In this document: one piece after another, positions 28,980 to 37,004 of the stretch
Layout: every line of letters starts with the position of its first letter
Numbering within the stretch: position 1 is the stretch's first letter
NCBI RefSeq assembly: GCF_037977385.1
Contig: NZ_CP150277.1
Span: forward strand, 3,139,001 to 3,203,000
DNA: 64,000 nucleotides
Reading direction: 5' to 3'
From: Terribacillus sp. FSL K6-0262
GTDB taxonomy: Bacteria > Bacillota > Bacilli > Bacillales > Amphibacillaceae
Position numbers and translations under genes: made by a program
Notes under the pieces: generated by a model
Database searches by the model: none
What the model was told of the DNA's origin: nothing
Seen by the model: only the letters and a program-made list of their open reading frames with translations

Positions 28980-29004
28980 TTTACTATAATAAAATTATGT
29001 AAAC
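28980..29004 (+). repeat. Inverted repeat, copy 1 of an imperfect GTTTACATAAT...ATTATGTAAAC palindrome
   Basis: TTTACTATAAT, then AAA, then ATTATGTAAAC; read on the minus strand it shares the 14-base core CATAATTTTATTAT with the site at 38469-38492. It lies directly after a terminator and before the rhamnose transporter promoter. Possible operator; factor unknown. Confidence 0.4.
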
Positions 29005-29033
29005 TAAAATATTTGAGTGAATAGACTCGAAAT

Positions 29034-29052
29034 AAAAATAAACAAAAATAAA
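29034..29052 (+). promoter_or_regulatory. Candidate RhaR operator 1, A-rich direct repeats
   Basis: AAAAATAAACAAA followed by AATAAA, immediately upstream of the -35 of the transporter gene. The same 13-base string recurs before rhaEW (30432-30444). DeoR-family regulators often bind direct repeats of this kind, and rhaR is in the cluster. AT-richness makes chance similarity possible. Confidence 0.4.
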
Positions 29053-29083
29053 TTGACACAAACAAAACAAAATATTGTATAAT
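29053..29083 (+). promoter_or_regulatory. Sigma-A promoter of the rhamnose transporter gene
   Basis: Consensus TTGACA at 29053-29058 and consensus TATAAT at 29078-29083, with a 19-base spacer, somewhat long. Confidence 0.6.
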
Positions 29084-29099
29084 CCATCATAAAGCTATA

Positions 29100-29113
29100 T
29101 GTAAGCGCTTTAA
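29100..29113 (+). promoter_or_regulatory. cre box (CcpA site) before the rhamnose transporter gene
   Basis: TGTAAGCGCTTTAA matches the catabolite-response consensus TGWAANCGNTNWCA at 13 of 14 positions. It lies about 10-25 bases after the expected transcription start, a position suited to roadblock repression by CcpA. Confidence 0.65.
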
Positions 29114-29141
29114 AAATGAAAATACAGGAGGGGGAAGAAAA

Positions 29142-30425
29142 TTGGCAGCAAAGCAAGGAAGTTTGAAGGCGACCATCACGGTGGCAATGTCCAATTACCT
29201 GGAGGCGGGTTCGATTGTTGCCGGTGCTGGCGGTCTTACATTATGGATGGAGTATTTGAATCTCAATGATGCAAAGCTCGGGCTGCTGGGGGCGTTGAGT
29301 GCCAATGGTTTCGGCTCGGCGATAGGTGCATTTCTTGGCGGTATCCTGGTGGATAGGTTCGGCAGGAAGTTCATCTATAAATATGACCTGCTTGTATATA
29401 TGCTGGGTATTCTGCTCATTACATTTGCATTCCATTTCCCGATGCTGTTGATCGGTTATGTTGTAACGGGAATTGCAGTCGGTGCGGCAATACCCGCTGC
29501 CTGGACATACATAGCGGAAGAGGCTCCGAAGCGAGAGAGGGCTGCCCGCGTAGGCTGGGGCCAGTTCGCTTGGTCGATCGGACCGGCAATCACGCTGTTC
29601 CTATCCGTATTGCTGGCTCCTTTGGGTTTGCTTGGCAGCCGTATCATTTTTGCCCAGCTCTTCGTCGTCGCACTCATTACGTGGGTTCTCCAGCAGCAAA
29701 TCAATGAATCGGCGATTTGGACAGAAGAGAAAAGCCGCCAAGCTGCAGGATCACAAGATGTGTCATGGAAGCAGCTCTTTACGGTGAAAGCCAATCTAAA
29801 GGCAATCGTGCTGCTGGTTGGAATCTATGTATTCTGGAATCTGGTTGCGGGTGTAATGGGCTATTTCATGCCATATATTTATGAAACAGTAGGCGGTCTA
29901 TCGGCTTCGCAGGCGAATTTGCTGCAAGGTTTCCTTTGGACTTTGACGGTGGCGGGAACCTATTTCGTCTTTATCAAACTCGGTGACAGGGTGAATCGCA
30001 AGCTGCTTTATGGAATAGGGGCCGCCATGGGTATCGCTGCTTGGCTTGTTCTTACGTTTGGCGGTATGGGGATGTTTGAATTGTTTACATTTGTGGTTCT
30101 TTGGGGGATTGCTGCTGGCTTTGGTGCGCAGGCTTTCTATGGTTTGTGGGCGGGGGAATTGTTCCATACCCGTTATCGGGCCAAGGCGCAAGGATTCATA
30201 TTTGCTTTGGCGCGGATAGCTGTAGGGCTGATTTCCCTTGTTGTTCCGGTGATGATCAGTTCACTGGGGTTCCGGACAGCGGGTTTGATCATGATAGGAT
30301 TTCTGCTCATCGCTGCTGTCGTGGGTCTGACAATGGCACCGGAAACTCGAGGCAAGTCATTGGAAGAGATCCAGGAAGAGCGTTATGGGGGAAAGCCGGA
30401 AGCTGCTCGCCAAGCAAGGAATTAA
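29142..30425 (+). CDS. MFS sugar transporter, probable L-rhamnose permease
   Basis: 427 residues with 12 hydrophobic segments in two halves. The motif A loop GGILVDRFGRKF lies between segments 2 and 3, and the end APETRGKSLEEIQEE is the sugar-porter PETRG.SLEE signature. Proposed to import L-rhamnose because it shares operator-like and cre sequences with the rhaEW operon that starts right after it. TTG start at 29142 after AGGAGGGGG. Substrate is inferred from context only. Confidence 0.75.
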   Translation: MAAKQGSLKATITVAMSNYLEAGSIVAGAGGLTLWMEYLNLNDAKLGLLGALSANGFGSAIGAFLGGILVDRFGRKFIYKYDLLVYMLGILLITFAFHFPMLLIGYVVTGIAVGAAIPAAWTYIAEEAPKRERAARVGWGQFAWSIGPAITLFLSVLLAPLGLLGSRIIFAQLFVVALITWVLQQQINESAIWTEEKSRQAAGSQDVSWKQLFTVKANLKAIVLLVGIYVFWNLVAGVMGYFMPYIYETVGGLSASQANLLQGFLWTLTVAGTYFVFIKLGDRVNRKLLYGIGAAMGIAAWLVLTFGGMGMFELFTFVVLWGIAAGFGAQAFYGLWAGELFHTRYRAKAQGFIFALARIAVGLISLVVPVMISSLGFRTAGLIMIGFLLIAAVVGLTMAPETRGKSLEEIQEERYGGKPEAARQARN

Positions 30426-30431
30426 CAAAAC

Positions 30432-30454
30432 AAAAATAAACAAATAAAAATAAA
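30432..30454 (+). promoter_or_regulatory. Candidate RhaR operator 2, A-rich direct repeats
   Basis: AAAAATAAACAAA then TAAAAATAAA, sharing the 13-base string with 29034-29046. It starts 7 bases after the transporter stop and lies just upstream of the rhaEW promoter. Confidence 0.4.
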
Positions 30455-30485
30455 GATAAATACACAAAAAGGTTTTCGTTTATTG

Positions 30486-30491
30486 TATAAT
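30486..30491 (+). promoter_or_regulatory. -10 element of the rhaEW operon promoter
   Basis: TATAAT within ATTGTATAAT, the same 10-base context as the -10 before the transporter gene apart from flanks. The -35 (CACAAA region near 30463) is poor, which would fit an operator-controlled promoter. Confidence 0.5.
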
Positions 30492-30503
30492 GAGTTTAAA
30501 TAT

Positions 30504-30517
30504 TGAAAGCGCTTCAT
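30504..30517 (+). promoter_or_regulatory. cre box (CcpA site) before rhaEW
   Basis: TGAAAGCGCTTCAT contains the palindrome GAAAGCGCTTC at the cre core; two consensus positions differ at the right end. It follows the -10 by 12 bases, as at the transporter promoter. Confidence 0.6.
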
Positions 30518-30540
30518 CAAATGCGGAAGGAGTGTTAGAA

Positions 30541-32607
30541 TTGGTACAAAATAAGTGGAATGAATCAGATGCAAGGAAATTTGAAGGATTGGGGGAGCTG
30601 GTGTACCGTTCCAATTTGATCGGAAGCGACCGTTCCGTTTGCAACTGGGGCGGCGGGAATACATCGATGAAAACGACTGTTGAGGATTTTCGCGGGCGTC
30701 CGGTCGAAGTGATGTATGTCAAAGGCAGCGGATCAGACCTTGCCACCATGGGAGAGCATAATTTCACGGGCTTGCGAATGGATGATATCCGGCCGCTTAT
30801 CGAGAGGGAATCGATGACTGATGAAGAGATGGTTGCCTACTTAAGCCAATGCATGATCGATGCAAGCCATCCGCGTGCTTCGATTGAAACATTACTGCAT
30901 GCGTTCCTACCGTTTAAGCATGTCGACCACACACATCCCGACAGCATCATCAGTCTGTGCTGTGCGGACAATGGACAGGAAATCGCCAAGGAGATTTTCG
31001 GAAGCAGGTTCGTATGGGTGCCCTATATCCGTCCTGGGTTCACACTTTCCAAGATGATAGCTGAAGCAGTGGCTGCGAATCCGGAGGCTGAGCTTGTATT
31101 GATGGAAAAGCATGGATTGGTTGTCTGGGGAGATACAGCAAAGGAGAGCTATGATCGCACGATTGCTGTCATCAATGAAGCGGAAAGCCATATCAGTCAG
31201 AAACAATCCGGGGCCAAAGCCTTCGGCGGGGAAAAGGTTTCCGCTTTGAATAAGGAAGAACGGCATAAGCTGATCACGAAGGTGATGCCAGCTATCAGAG
31301 GAGCCGTGAGCGGAGAAAAGAAAATGATCCTCAGCTTCGATGACAGTGATGATGTGCTGGAATTCGTGAACAGTGAACAGGCACAGCAGCTGAGCCAGGT
31401 AGGTGCTGCTTGCCCGGATCACCTTGTGCATACAAAGCGGACGCCTTTGTATATTGAATTCGATCCAACTGCGGACAATGCGGATGACCTGCTGCAGAAA
31501 GTGGAAACAGGCATCCGGGGCTTTGCCGATGATTATCAAGAGTATTTCAAGCGCCATGCATCAGAGGGGGATGTCATGTTCGAGCCTGTGCCAAGAGTCG
31601 TCCTGATTCCTGGCGTCGGAATGGTCACGACAGGCAAGGACAAAAAGGCCGCTGATATAAGTGCAGCCTTGTATCATCGCGCCATTGCCGTAATGAAGGG
31701 AGCTGCTGCACTGGGTGACTTCGTGTCACTGTCCGAATCGGAATCGTTCCAGGTGGAATATTGGCCATTGGAGCTGTATAAGCTGTCCCTGGCTCCGCCG
31801 GAGGCAAGATTCAGCCGCTCTGTCGTTCTTGTCACTGGCGGAGCAGGCGGCATCGGCAGTGCAACATTGCGTGTTTTCCTCGAAGGCGGCGCCCATGCTG
31901 TTGTGACGGATATCAATATCGAAGGAGCAGAAAAGGTTGCCCGGGAGCTTAACGATACCTACGGTGCAGGACGTGCGATTGCCGTCAAAATGGATGTGAC
32001 CGATGAAGCAGCGATCGCAGAAGCATTCAAGACGGCTGTACTTCAGTATGGAGGAATCGACCATATCGTCAATAATGCAGGGCTTGCAACGAGCAGTCCT
32101 TTCGATGAAACGACATTAAAAGAATGGCAGCTAAATATGGATGTATTGGGTACAGGGTATTTCCTGGTTGCCCGTGAAGCCTTCCGCTTGATGAAGCAGC
32201 AAGGAATCGGCGGCAGCATGGTGTTCGTAGGGTCGAAAAACTCCGTCTATGCAGGGAAGAATGCTGCGGCTTACAGTGCGGTGAAGGCGATGGAAATGCA
32301 TTTGGCCAGATGTATTGCTGCAGAAGGCGGCAGCTATGGCATTCGGGTAAACGGTGTCCTGCCTGATGCCGTGCTGCAAGGCTCGGCGATTTGGGGATCC
32401 AAATGGCGTGAAGAGCGAGCCGCTGCTTATAATATTTCTCCAGATGATCTGGAGGAGCATTATCGTAAACGGACGACATTGGGTGTCAATATTTATCCAA
32501 AGGATATTGCGGAATCAATTGCTTTCTTTGCCTCGGATGCAGCATCGAAGACGACTGGCTGCATGATTACGGTCGATGGCGGCGTGCCGGCTGCCTTTAC
32601 TAGATAG
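30541..32607 (+). CDS. rhaEW: Bifunctional L-rhamnulose-1-phosphate aldolase / lactaldehyde dehydrogenase (RhaEW)
   Basis: 688 residues, like B. subtilis YuxG (689). The N-terminal class II aldolase domain (about 1-380) has zinc-ligand histidines in HTHPDSI and MEKHGLVVWG and cleaves rhamnulose 1-phosphate to DHAP and lactaldehyde. The C-terminal short-chain dehydrogenase (about 425-688) shows VTGGAGGIGSATLRVF, NNAGLATSSPF and the YSAVK active site. A TTG start at 30541 is chosen: GGAAGGAG lies 8 bases before it, whereas the upstream ATG at 30490 falls in the promoter. First gene of rhaEW-rhaB-rhaM-rhaA-rhaR. Confidence 0.93.
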   Translation: MVQNKWNESDARKFEGLGELVYRSNLIGSDRSVCNWGGGNTSMKTTVEDFRGRPVEVMYVKGSGSDLATMGEHNFTGLRMDDIRPLIERESMTDEEMVAYLSQCMIDASHPRASIETLLHAFLPFKHVDHTHPDSIISLCCADNGQEIAKEIFGSRFVWVPYIRPGFTLSKMIAEAVAANPEAELVLMEKHGLVVWGDTAKESYDRTIAVINEAESHISQKQSGAKAFGGEKVSALNKEERHKLITKVMPAIRGAVSGEKKMILSFDDSDDVLEFVNSEQAQQLSQVGAACPDHLVHTKRTPLYIEFDPTADNADDLLQKVETGIRGFADDYQEYFKRHASEGDVMFEPVPRVVLIPGVGMVTTGKDKKAADISAALYHRAIAVMKGAAALGDFVSLSESESFQVEYWPLELYKLSLAPPEARFSRSVVLVTGGAGGIGSATLRVFLEGGAHAVVTDINIEGAEKVARELNDTYGAGRAIAVKMDVTDEAAIAEAFKTAVLQYGGIDHIVNNAGLATSSPFDETTLKEWQLNMDVLGTGYFLVAREAFRLMKQQGIGGSMVFVGSKNSVYAGKNAAAYSAVKAMEMHLARCIAAEGGSYGIRVNGVLPDAVLQGSAIWGSKWREERAAAYNISPDDLEEHYRKRTTLGVNIYPKDIAESIAFFASDAASKTTGCMITVDGGVPAAFTR

Positions 32608-32618
32608 GGGGCTATCAG

Positions 32619-34046
32619 ATGCATATTGCAGTCGATATTGGAGCATCAAGCGGCCGGCTGGTCACTGGCGAACTGACAGAGGGGAAGCTCGTCATACAAG
32701 AGATTCACCGGTTTGCGAATGGCTATCAGAAACAAGGAGCTTATCAATGCTGGGATATTGATCATCTCGAGGAACAGATTTTGCGTGGTTTACAAATTGC
32801 CAAACAGAATGGCATCCATTCCTGCACGCTAGGGATCGATACATGGGCAGTGGACTACGTGCTGCTTGGGAAGGATGGTGAGCGATTGCGTGAGATGATC
32901 GCTTACCGGGATTCCCGGACGGATGAAGTGATGGAACAAGTGTGGAAAAGGGTGCCAAAGCGAGATGTCTACCGCAAAACTGGCATCCAATTCCAGCCCT
33001 TCAATACAATCTATCAGCTGTTTACGGAAAGCGAGGAGCTGATCGGGAAGACCGAAACTGTGCTGCTTGTGCCGGATTATCTCCATTACCGGCTGACCGG
33101 CGAAAAGGTGATGGAAGCGACCAATGCTTCCACGATGCAATTATTGAATCCGCTTACACGTGATTTCGATGAAGATTTGCTTGCTTTGACCGGTTTTCAA
33201 CCAGATCAGTTTGCACCGCTGATTGAAGCTGGTACCGTCATCGGGGAAATCAAGGAGACCCTGCGAACGCAATATGACCTGCCCGCATGCACTGTCATCG
33301 CTGTCGCAACCCATGATACGGCATCTGCCATTGCTGGTGTGCCTGCAGCCGGACAGGACTGGGCCTATCTTAGCAGCGGCACCTGGTCCTTGATCGGGAC
33401 AGAGAGAAGCGAGCCTATCTTAGGCGACAGCAGCTTGGATAAGAATTTCACGAATGAGTGGGGAATAAACAAAACTTACAGATATTTAAAAAATATCATC
33501 GGCATGTGGATGGTTCAGGAGATAAGAAGGCTATATCCGGTGGATTATAATTTTGGTGAGATGGTCGAGGAAGCGAGCCGGACGGACTTGGAGCAGGTGC
33601 CTTCCGTAGATCTGAATGACAAAAGGTTCTTGAAGCCGGATAATATGATCGAGGAACTGCAGGACTACTGCCGTGAAACGAATCAATATGTGCCAAGCAC
33701 CATCGGAGAGCTGAGTTTTACGGTTTATCATAACCTGGCCATGCTTTACAGGGAAGCTTTGGAGGAGCTGGAGCTGCTGACAGGAACAAGCATACACACA
33801 TTGCACATAGTCGGAGGCGGTTCCCGGAATCAGGTGCTCAATCAGCTGACAGCCGATTACAGCGGCTTGCAGGTAATCGCCGGTCCTACAGAAGCGACAG
33901 CGCTCGGTAATCTGATCGTCCAAATGATAGCCGCAGGGGAGCTGGATTCCTTGGAAGCAGGCAGGCGGCTTATCCGTGCCTCCTTCCCTGTGGAAACCTA
34001 TCTGCCGGATAAGAAAAGGAGGAAGGTCCATGATTCGAAAAGCTAG
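32619..34046 (+). CDS. rhaB: L-rhamnulokinase
   Basis: 475 residues, FGGY carbohydrate kinase. N-terminal phosphate loop HIAVDIGASSGRLVTGEL; LGIDTWAVDYVLL; C-terminal ATP-binding LHIVGGGSRNQVLNQLTADY and EATALGNLIVQ. It phosphorylates L-rhamnulose for RhaEW. AGGGGG precedes the ATG. The last 17 bases overlap rhaM. Confidence 0.95.
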   Translation: MHIAVDIGASSGRLVTGELTEGKLVIQEIHRFANGYQKQGAYQCWDIDHLEEQILRGLQIAKQNGIHSCTLGIDTWAVDYVLLGKDGERLREMIAYRDSRTDEVMEQVWKRVPKRDVYRKTGIQFQPFNTIYQLFTESEELIGKTETVLLVPDYLHYRLTGEKVMEATNASTMQLLNPLTRDFDEDLLALTGFQPDQFAPLIEAGTVIGEIKETLRTQYDLPACTVIAVATHDTASAIAGVPAAGQDWAYLSSGTWSLIGTERSEPILGDSSLDKNFTNEWGINKTYRYLKNIIGMWMVQEIRRLYPVDYNFGEMVEEASRTDLEQVPSVDLNDKRFLKPDNMIEELQDYCRETNQYVPSTIGELSFTVYHNLAMLYREALEELELLTGTSIHTLHIVGGGSRNQVLNQLTADYSGLQVIAGPTEATALGNLIVQMIAAGELDSLEAGRRLIRASFPVETYLPDKKRRKVHDSKS

Positions 34047-34344
34047 TGTGATGTATGTGTATCGGGATAAATTCGATGAGTATAAAAAACGCCATGATAA
34101 GCTATGGCCGGAGATGGAGCAAGTGCTGAAGGGGCATGGCGTCAGCAACTACAGCATTTTTCTGCACGAACCGACTGCGATGCTGTTTGCCTATCTGGAA
34201 GCGGAATCCGAGGAAATGCATGCGAAAATTGCAGAGACGGAAGCCTGTCGCCGATGGTGGGCATACATGCAGGATATCATGCAGACAAATCCCGATGATA
34301 GTCCGGTCAGCGAGACGATGAAAGAGGTATTCCATTTAGATTAA
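34030..34344 (+). CDS. rhaM: L-rhamnose mutarotase
   Basis: 104 residues, the usual RhaM length. Interconverts alpha- and beta-L-rhamnose. The pattern YKKRHDKLWPEM with the catalytic-region histidine, NYSIFLHEPTAMLFAYLE and the tryptophan pair ACRRWWAYM are diagnostic. The ATG at 34030 follows AAAAGGAGGAAGG, inside the rhaB 3' end. Confidence 0.95.
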   Translation: MIRKASVMYVYRDKFDEYKKRHDKLWPEMEQVLKGHGVSNYSIFLHEPTAMLFAYLEAESEEMHAKIAETEACRRWWAYMQDIMQTNPDDSPVSETMKEVFHLD

Positions 34345-34356
34345 GGGGGAAGACAG

Positions 34357-35610
34357 ATGACAGTGATCAAAGCGTTTGAAATGGCAAAATCAGTATACGA
34401 ATCAGCAGGTGTCGATGTCGAAGCAGCATTGGCAAAATTGAAAACGATACCAATAAGCATTCACTGCTGGCAGGGTGACGATATCGGCGGTTTTGAAGTG
34501 CAGCAGAATGAACTGTCAGGCGGTATCGATGTAACTGGAAATTATCCAGGGAAAGCGACGACACCCGAAGAGCTGCGCTCCGATCTTGAAATGGCGCTTC
34601 GCCTCATTCCGGGTAAGCATCGCATTAACCTGCACGCCATCTATGCAGAGACAGATGGCCAGCATGTCGAGCGTAATGAAATAAAGCCCGAGCATTTCCG
34701 CAATTGGGTAGAGTGGGCGAAGCAGCATGAGCTGGGGCTGGATTTCAATCCAACTGTCTTCTCGCATGAAAAAGCTGCCGACGGTCTGACACTTGCCCAC
34801 CCAAATGAAGAAATCCGACAATTCTGGATCGAGCATTGTATCGCTTCACGCAGGATCGGGGAATATTTCGGCAAAGAACTAGGTACGGCAAGTCTTACAA
34901 ATATCTGGGTCCCTGATGGATATAAGGATGTGCCGAGTGACCGCCTGACGCCAAGGGAACGTCTGAAACGCTCACTCGATCAAATATTTGCTGTCGAAAT
35001 CGATGAAAAATATAATATCGATGCTGTGGAAAGCAAATTATTCGGCATTGGCTCCGAGTCCTATGTCGTCGGATCCCATGAATTTTATATGGGTTATGCG
35101 CTGACTCGAGGCAAGCATCTGCTGATGGACACCGGGCATTATCATCCGACAGAAATGGTTTCCAACAAGATCAGTGGCATGCTGCCATTTACCGATAAAA
35201 TTGCCTTGCATGTTTCCCGGCCGGTCCGCTGGGACAGTGACCATGTGGTGACGTTCGATGATGAGCTGAAGGAAATTGCACTTGAGCTAGTCCGGAACCG
35301 AGTACTTGATAATATCCGCATCGGGCTTGATTTCTTTGATGCCAGCATCAATCGCGTTGCTGCTTGGGTGATCGGGACACGCAATATGCAAAAGGCACTG
35401 CTGTATGCACTTCTCACGCCTCATGAAGAGCTGAAGGACTATCAGGAGAAAGGGCAATTCACGGAAAGGCTCATGCTGATGGAAGAACTGAAAAGCTACC
35501 CATTCGGCGCAATTTGGGATTACTTCTGTCAGGAAATGCAAGTACCCCACGGAACTGCCTGGTGGCAGCATGTCAAAGAGTATGAAAGAAATGAAATGGC
35601 ACGCCGGTAA
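34357..35610 (+). CDS. rhaA: L-rhamnose isomerase
   Basis: 417 residues. Metal-dependent isomerase converting L-rhamnose to L-rhamnulose, first step of the pathway. N-terminal [48 protein letters not shown] and [14 protein letters not shown] are typical RhaA motifs and carry metal-binding residues. AAGGGGGAAG precedes the ATG. Fourth gene of the operon. Confidence 0.96.
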   Translation: MTVIKAFEMAKSVYESAGVDVEAALAKLKTIPISIHCWQGDDIGGFEVQQNELSGGIDVTGNYPGKATTPEELRSDLEMALRLIPGKHRINLHAIYAETDGQHVERNEIKPEHFRNWVEWAKQHELGLDFNPTVFSHEKAADGLTLAHPNEEIRQFWIEHCIASRRIGEYFGKELGTASLTNIWVPDGYKDVPSDRLTPRERLKRSLDQIFAVEIDEKYNIDAVESKLFGIGSESYVVGSHEFYMGYALTRGKHLLMDTGHYHPTEMVSNKISGMLPFTDKIALHVSRPVRWDSDHVVTFDDELKEIALELVRNRVLDNIRIGLDFFDASINRVAAWVIGTRNMQKALLYALLTPHEELKDYQEKGQFTERLMLMEELKSYPFGAIWDYFCQEMQVPHGTAWWQHVKEYERNEMARR

Positions 35611-35663
35611 CACGCCAGATTATGCTACACTATAATCAAAACGTGGTAAAGGCAGGAAAAGGT

Positions 35664-36425
35664 ATGTTAGTTGCAGAAAGACAAAGGAAGATCGTCGAGC
35701 TGGTCAACGAACGGGCAAGCGTCCGGGTCACCGAGCTTAGCTCCCTCTTCCATGTGACCGAGGAGACGATACGGCGCGACCTCGAGAAGCTGGAAAAGGA
35801 GCAGCTGCTCCATCGCAGTCATGGCGGAGCTGTGCGGATCGAAGAAGGGGCAACGGAGATTGCGCATGAAGCACGCGAAGTAATGCATATGCAGGAAAAG
35901 CAAGCGATTGCCAAAGCGGCAGTCTCCGATATCCACACCGGGGAACGAATCATTCTCGATGCCAGCACGACAGCATGGTATATGGCAAAAGAATTGCCGA
36001 ATATGCCGCTGACGATCATAACCAACAGTATCAAAGTGGCACTTGCCTGCAGTACAAAGGATCAGATCCGTGTCATTTCGCTCGGCGGACAGCTGCTGTC
36101 AAAATCATTATCCTATGTCGGACCGCTGACGGAGAGATCATTGACGACCTATTATGTAGATAAAACTTTCCTTTCGTGCAAGAGTGTCCATCTCGAGCAT
36201 GGTTTGAGTGACTCGAATGAACAGCAGGCGATCGTGAAGAAGCAAATGATCGAGATAGCGGAACAAACAATCCTCCTGGCCGATTCCAGTAAATTCGGCA
36301 AGCGTGCTTTCGCCACAATCACCGGTCTGGATAGGATTTCGAAGGTCTACACAGATACAGGGATAGATTCCATCACAAGCAACCATTTTGAAAAACAGAA
36401 CATCGAGTTCCAAGCCGTGAACTAA
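35664..36425 (+). CDS. rhaR: DeoR-family transcriptional regulator of rhamnose use
   Basis: About 253 residues. N-terminal DeoR helix-turn-helix (VTELSSLFHVTEETIRRDLE, then LLHRSHGGAV) and C-terminal sugar-phosphate sensor domain (GERIILDASTTAWYMAKELP, VISLGGQLLSKSLSYVGP). Probably represses the rha genes and is relieved by a pathway phosphate intermediate, as usual in this family. In B. subtilis the homologue yulB is second in the operon; here it is last. A TATAAT at 35628-35633 might give it some independent transcription. The start at 35664 fits the family opening MLVAERQRKIVEL. Confidence 0.88.
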   Translation: MLVAERQRKIVELVNERASVRVTELSSLFHVTEETIRRDLEKLEKEQLLHRSHGGAVRIEEGATEIAHEAREVMHMQEKQAIAKAAVSDIHTGERIILDASTTAWYMAKELPNMPLTIITNSIKVALACSTKDQIRVISLGGQLLSKSLSYVGPLTERSLTTYYVDKTFLSCKSVHLEHGLSDSNEQQAIVKKQMIEIAEQTILLADSSKFGKRAFATITGLDRISKVYTDTGIDSITSNHFEKQNIEFQAVN

Positions 36426-36429
36426 TCAC

Positions 36430-36459
36430 CGACCCCGCAGGATTAAGCTTGCGGGGTCG
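36430..36459 (+). terminator. GC-rich hairpin after rhaR without T run
   Basis: CGACCCCGCA pairs perfectly with TGCGGGGTCG across a 10-base loop, five bases after the rhaR stop. No T tract follows, so termination here is doubtful; it may protect the mRNA 3' region. Confidence 0.45.
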
Positions 36460-36514
36460 CTAAGCATGGTATGAGGAATAAAATAGCATTTATCCCTCTG
36501 AACTCGTTGATTTT

Positions 36515-36528
36515 TGTAAGCGCTTGAA
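36515..36528 (+). promoter_or_regulatory. cre-like box downstream of rhaR
   Basis: TGTAAGCGCTTGAA matches the cre consensus at 12 of 14 positions. It does not precede a protein gene with an obvious promoter; see the adjacent structured segment. Confidence 0.35.
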
Positions 36529-36535
36529 TTGCTGA

Positions 36536-36608
36536 AATCCTAACCGGATCTGAAAGCGGTTATTGCATCAGCGACCCTCGGAGGATAAGAAGCCTCCGCT
36601 TATGGATT
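36536..36608 (+). ncRNA. Candidate structured RNA downstream of rhaR
   Basis: An outer stem AATCC (36536-36540) with GGATT (36604-36608) encloses two hairpins, TAACCG/CGGTTA (36541-36562) and CGGAGG/CCTCCG (36579-36598). A terminator follows 24 bases later. It matches no RNA class I know. It could be a small RNA or the 3' end of the rha transcript; no good promoter is seen directly before it. Confidence 0.3.
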
Positions 36609-36631
36609 CTCTGCTTTCGACGTCCATCTTG

Positions 36632-36660
36632 AAAGGTTGTCCTTAATGGACAGCCTTTTT
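36632..36660 (+). terminator. Intrinsic terminator ending the rha transcript or a small RNA
   Basis: AAAGGTTGTCC pairs with GGACAGCCTTT (11 pairs, one G-T) around TTAAT, with five T in all at the end. Confidence 0.85.
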
Positions 36661-36738
36661 GGTTTGCAAACAAATCCCTATCTTATCCACTGCCTATCGA
36701 TATCCCTTCGAAAGTATAATATAACCATGGGATTTTTG

Positions 36739-36767
36739 TTGATAAAGCAATACGAATCCTGTATTCT
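36739..36767 (+). promoter_or_regulatory. Sigma-A promoter of the SAM-riboswitch leader
   Basis: TTGATA at 36739-36744, a 17-base spacer, TATTCT at 36762-36767. Transcription would begin about 30 bases before the riboswitch aptamer. Confidence 0.55.
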
Positions 36768-36801
36768 CTTATTTATTGTGACAAAAAAATCGATTTTTTC
36801 T

Positions 36802-36907
36802 TCTTATTAAGAGAGATGGAGGGACTGGCCCGATGAAATCTCGGCAGCGGAACTTTATGATGAAGTTGCTGTGCCAACTCCAGCAAGCCGAGGCTTGATA
36901 GATAAGA
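36802..36907 (+). ncRNA. SAM-I riboswitch (S-box) aptamer
   Basis: The conserved S-box core is present in order: TCTTATTAAGAGAG, GGAGGGACTGGCCC, GATGAAATCTCGGCAGC, GTGCCAACTCCAGCA and GATAGATAAGA, whose ATAAGA closes helix P1 with TCTTAT at the 5' end. S-boxes turn genes of methionine metabolism off when S-adenosylmethionine is plentiful. Followed by a terminator and a MetT-type transporter. Confidence 0.95.
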
Positions 36908-36920
36908 AAAGTGCCAGGAT

Positions 36921-36954
36921 GCCTCTTCTTGCTTGTCAAGATGGGGCCTTTTTT
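36921..36954 (+). terminator. Riboswitch-controlled terminator
   Basis: GCCTCTTCTTG pairs with CAAGATGGGGC (one T-T mismatch) followed by CTTTTTT. It forms when SAM binds the aptamer. Confidence 0.85.
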
Positions 36955-37004
36955 GAGAGGAAAAACGGACAAGACTTGTCGCTTTTATTTTTGGAGGTGG
37001 AATG

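Larger units (their letters stand above)
36426..37004 (+). other. Regulatory intergenic region between rhaR and the MetT-like gene
   Basis: 579 bases without a protein gene. In order: a GC-rich hairpin (36430-36459), a cre-like box (36515-36528), a multi-stem segment (36536-36608), a terminator (36632-36660), a sigma-A promoter (36739-36767), a SAM-I riboswitch (36802-36907) with its terminator (36921-36954), then the ribosome site of the transporter gene. Confidence 0.8.

Noticed and set aside
30490..30540. ATG at 30490 as the start of rhaEW
   Set aside because: It falls in the -10 element and would place the cre box inside the gene; the TTG at 30541 has a strong ribosome site and gives the family length.
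36530..36660. T-box leader before metT
   Set aside because: No T-box sequence (TGGnACC) and the segment ends in its own terminator ahead of a separate promoter.
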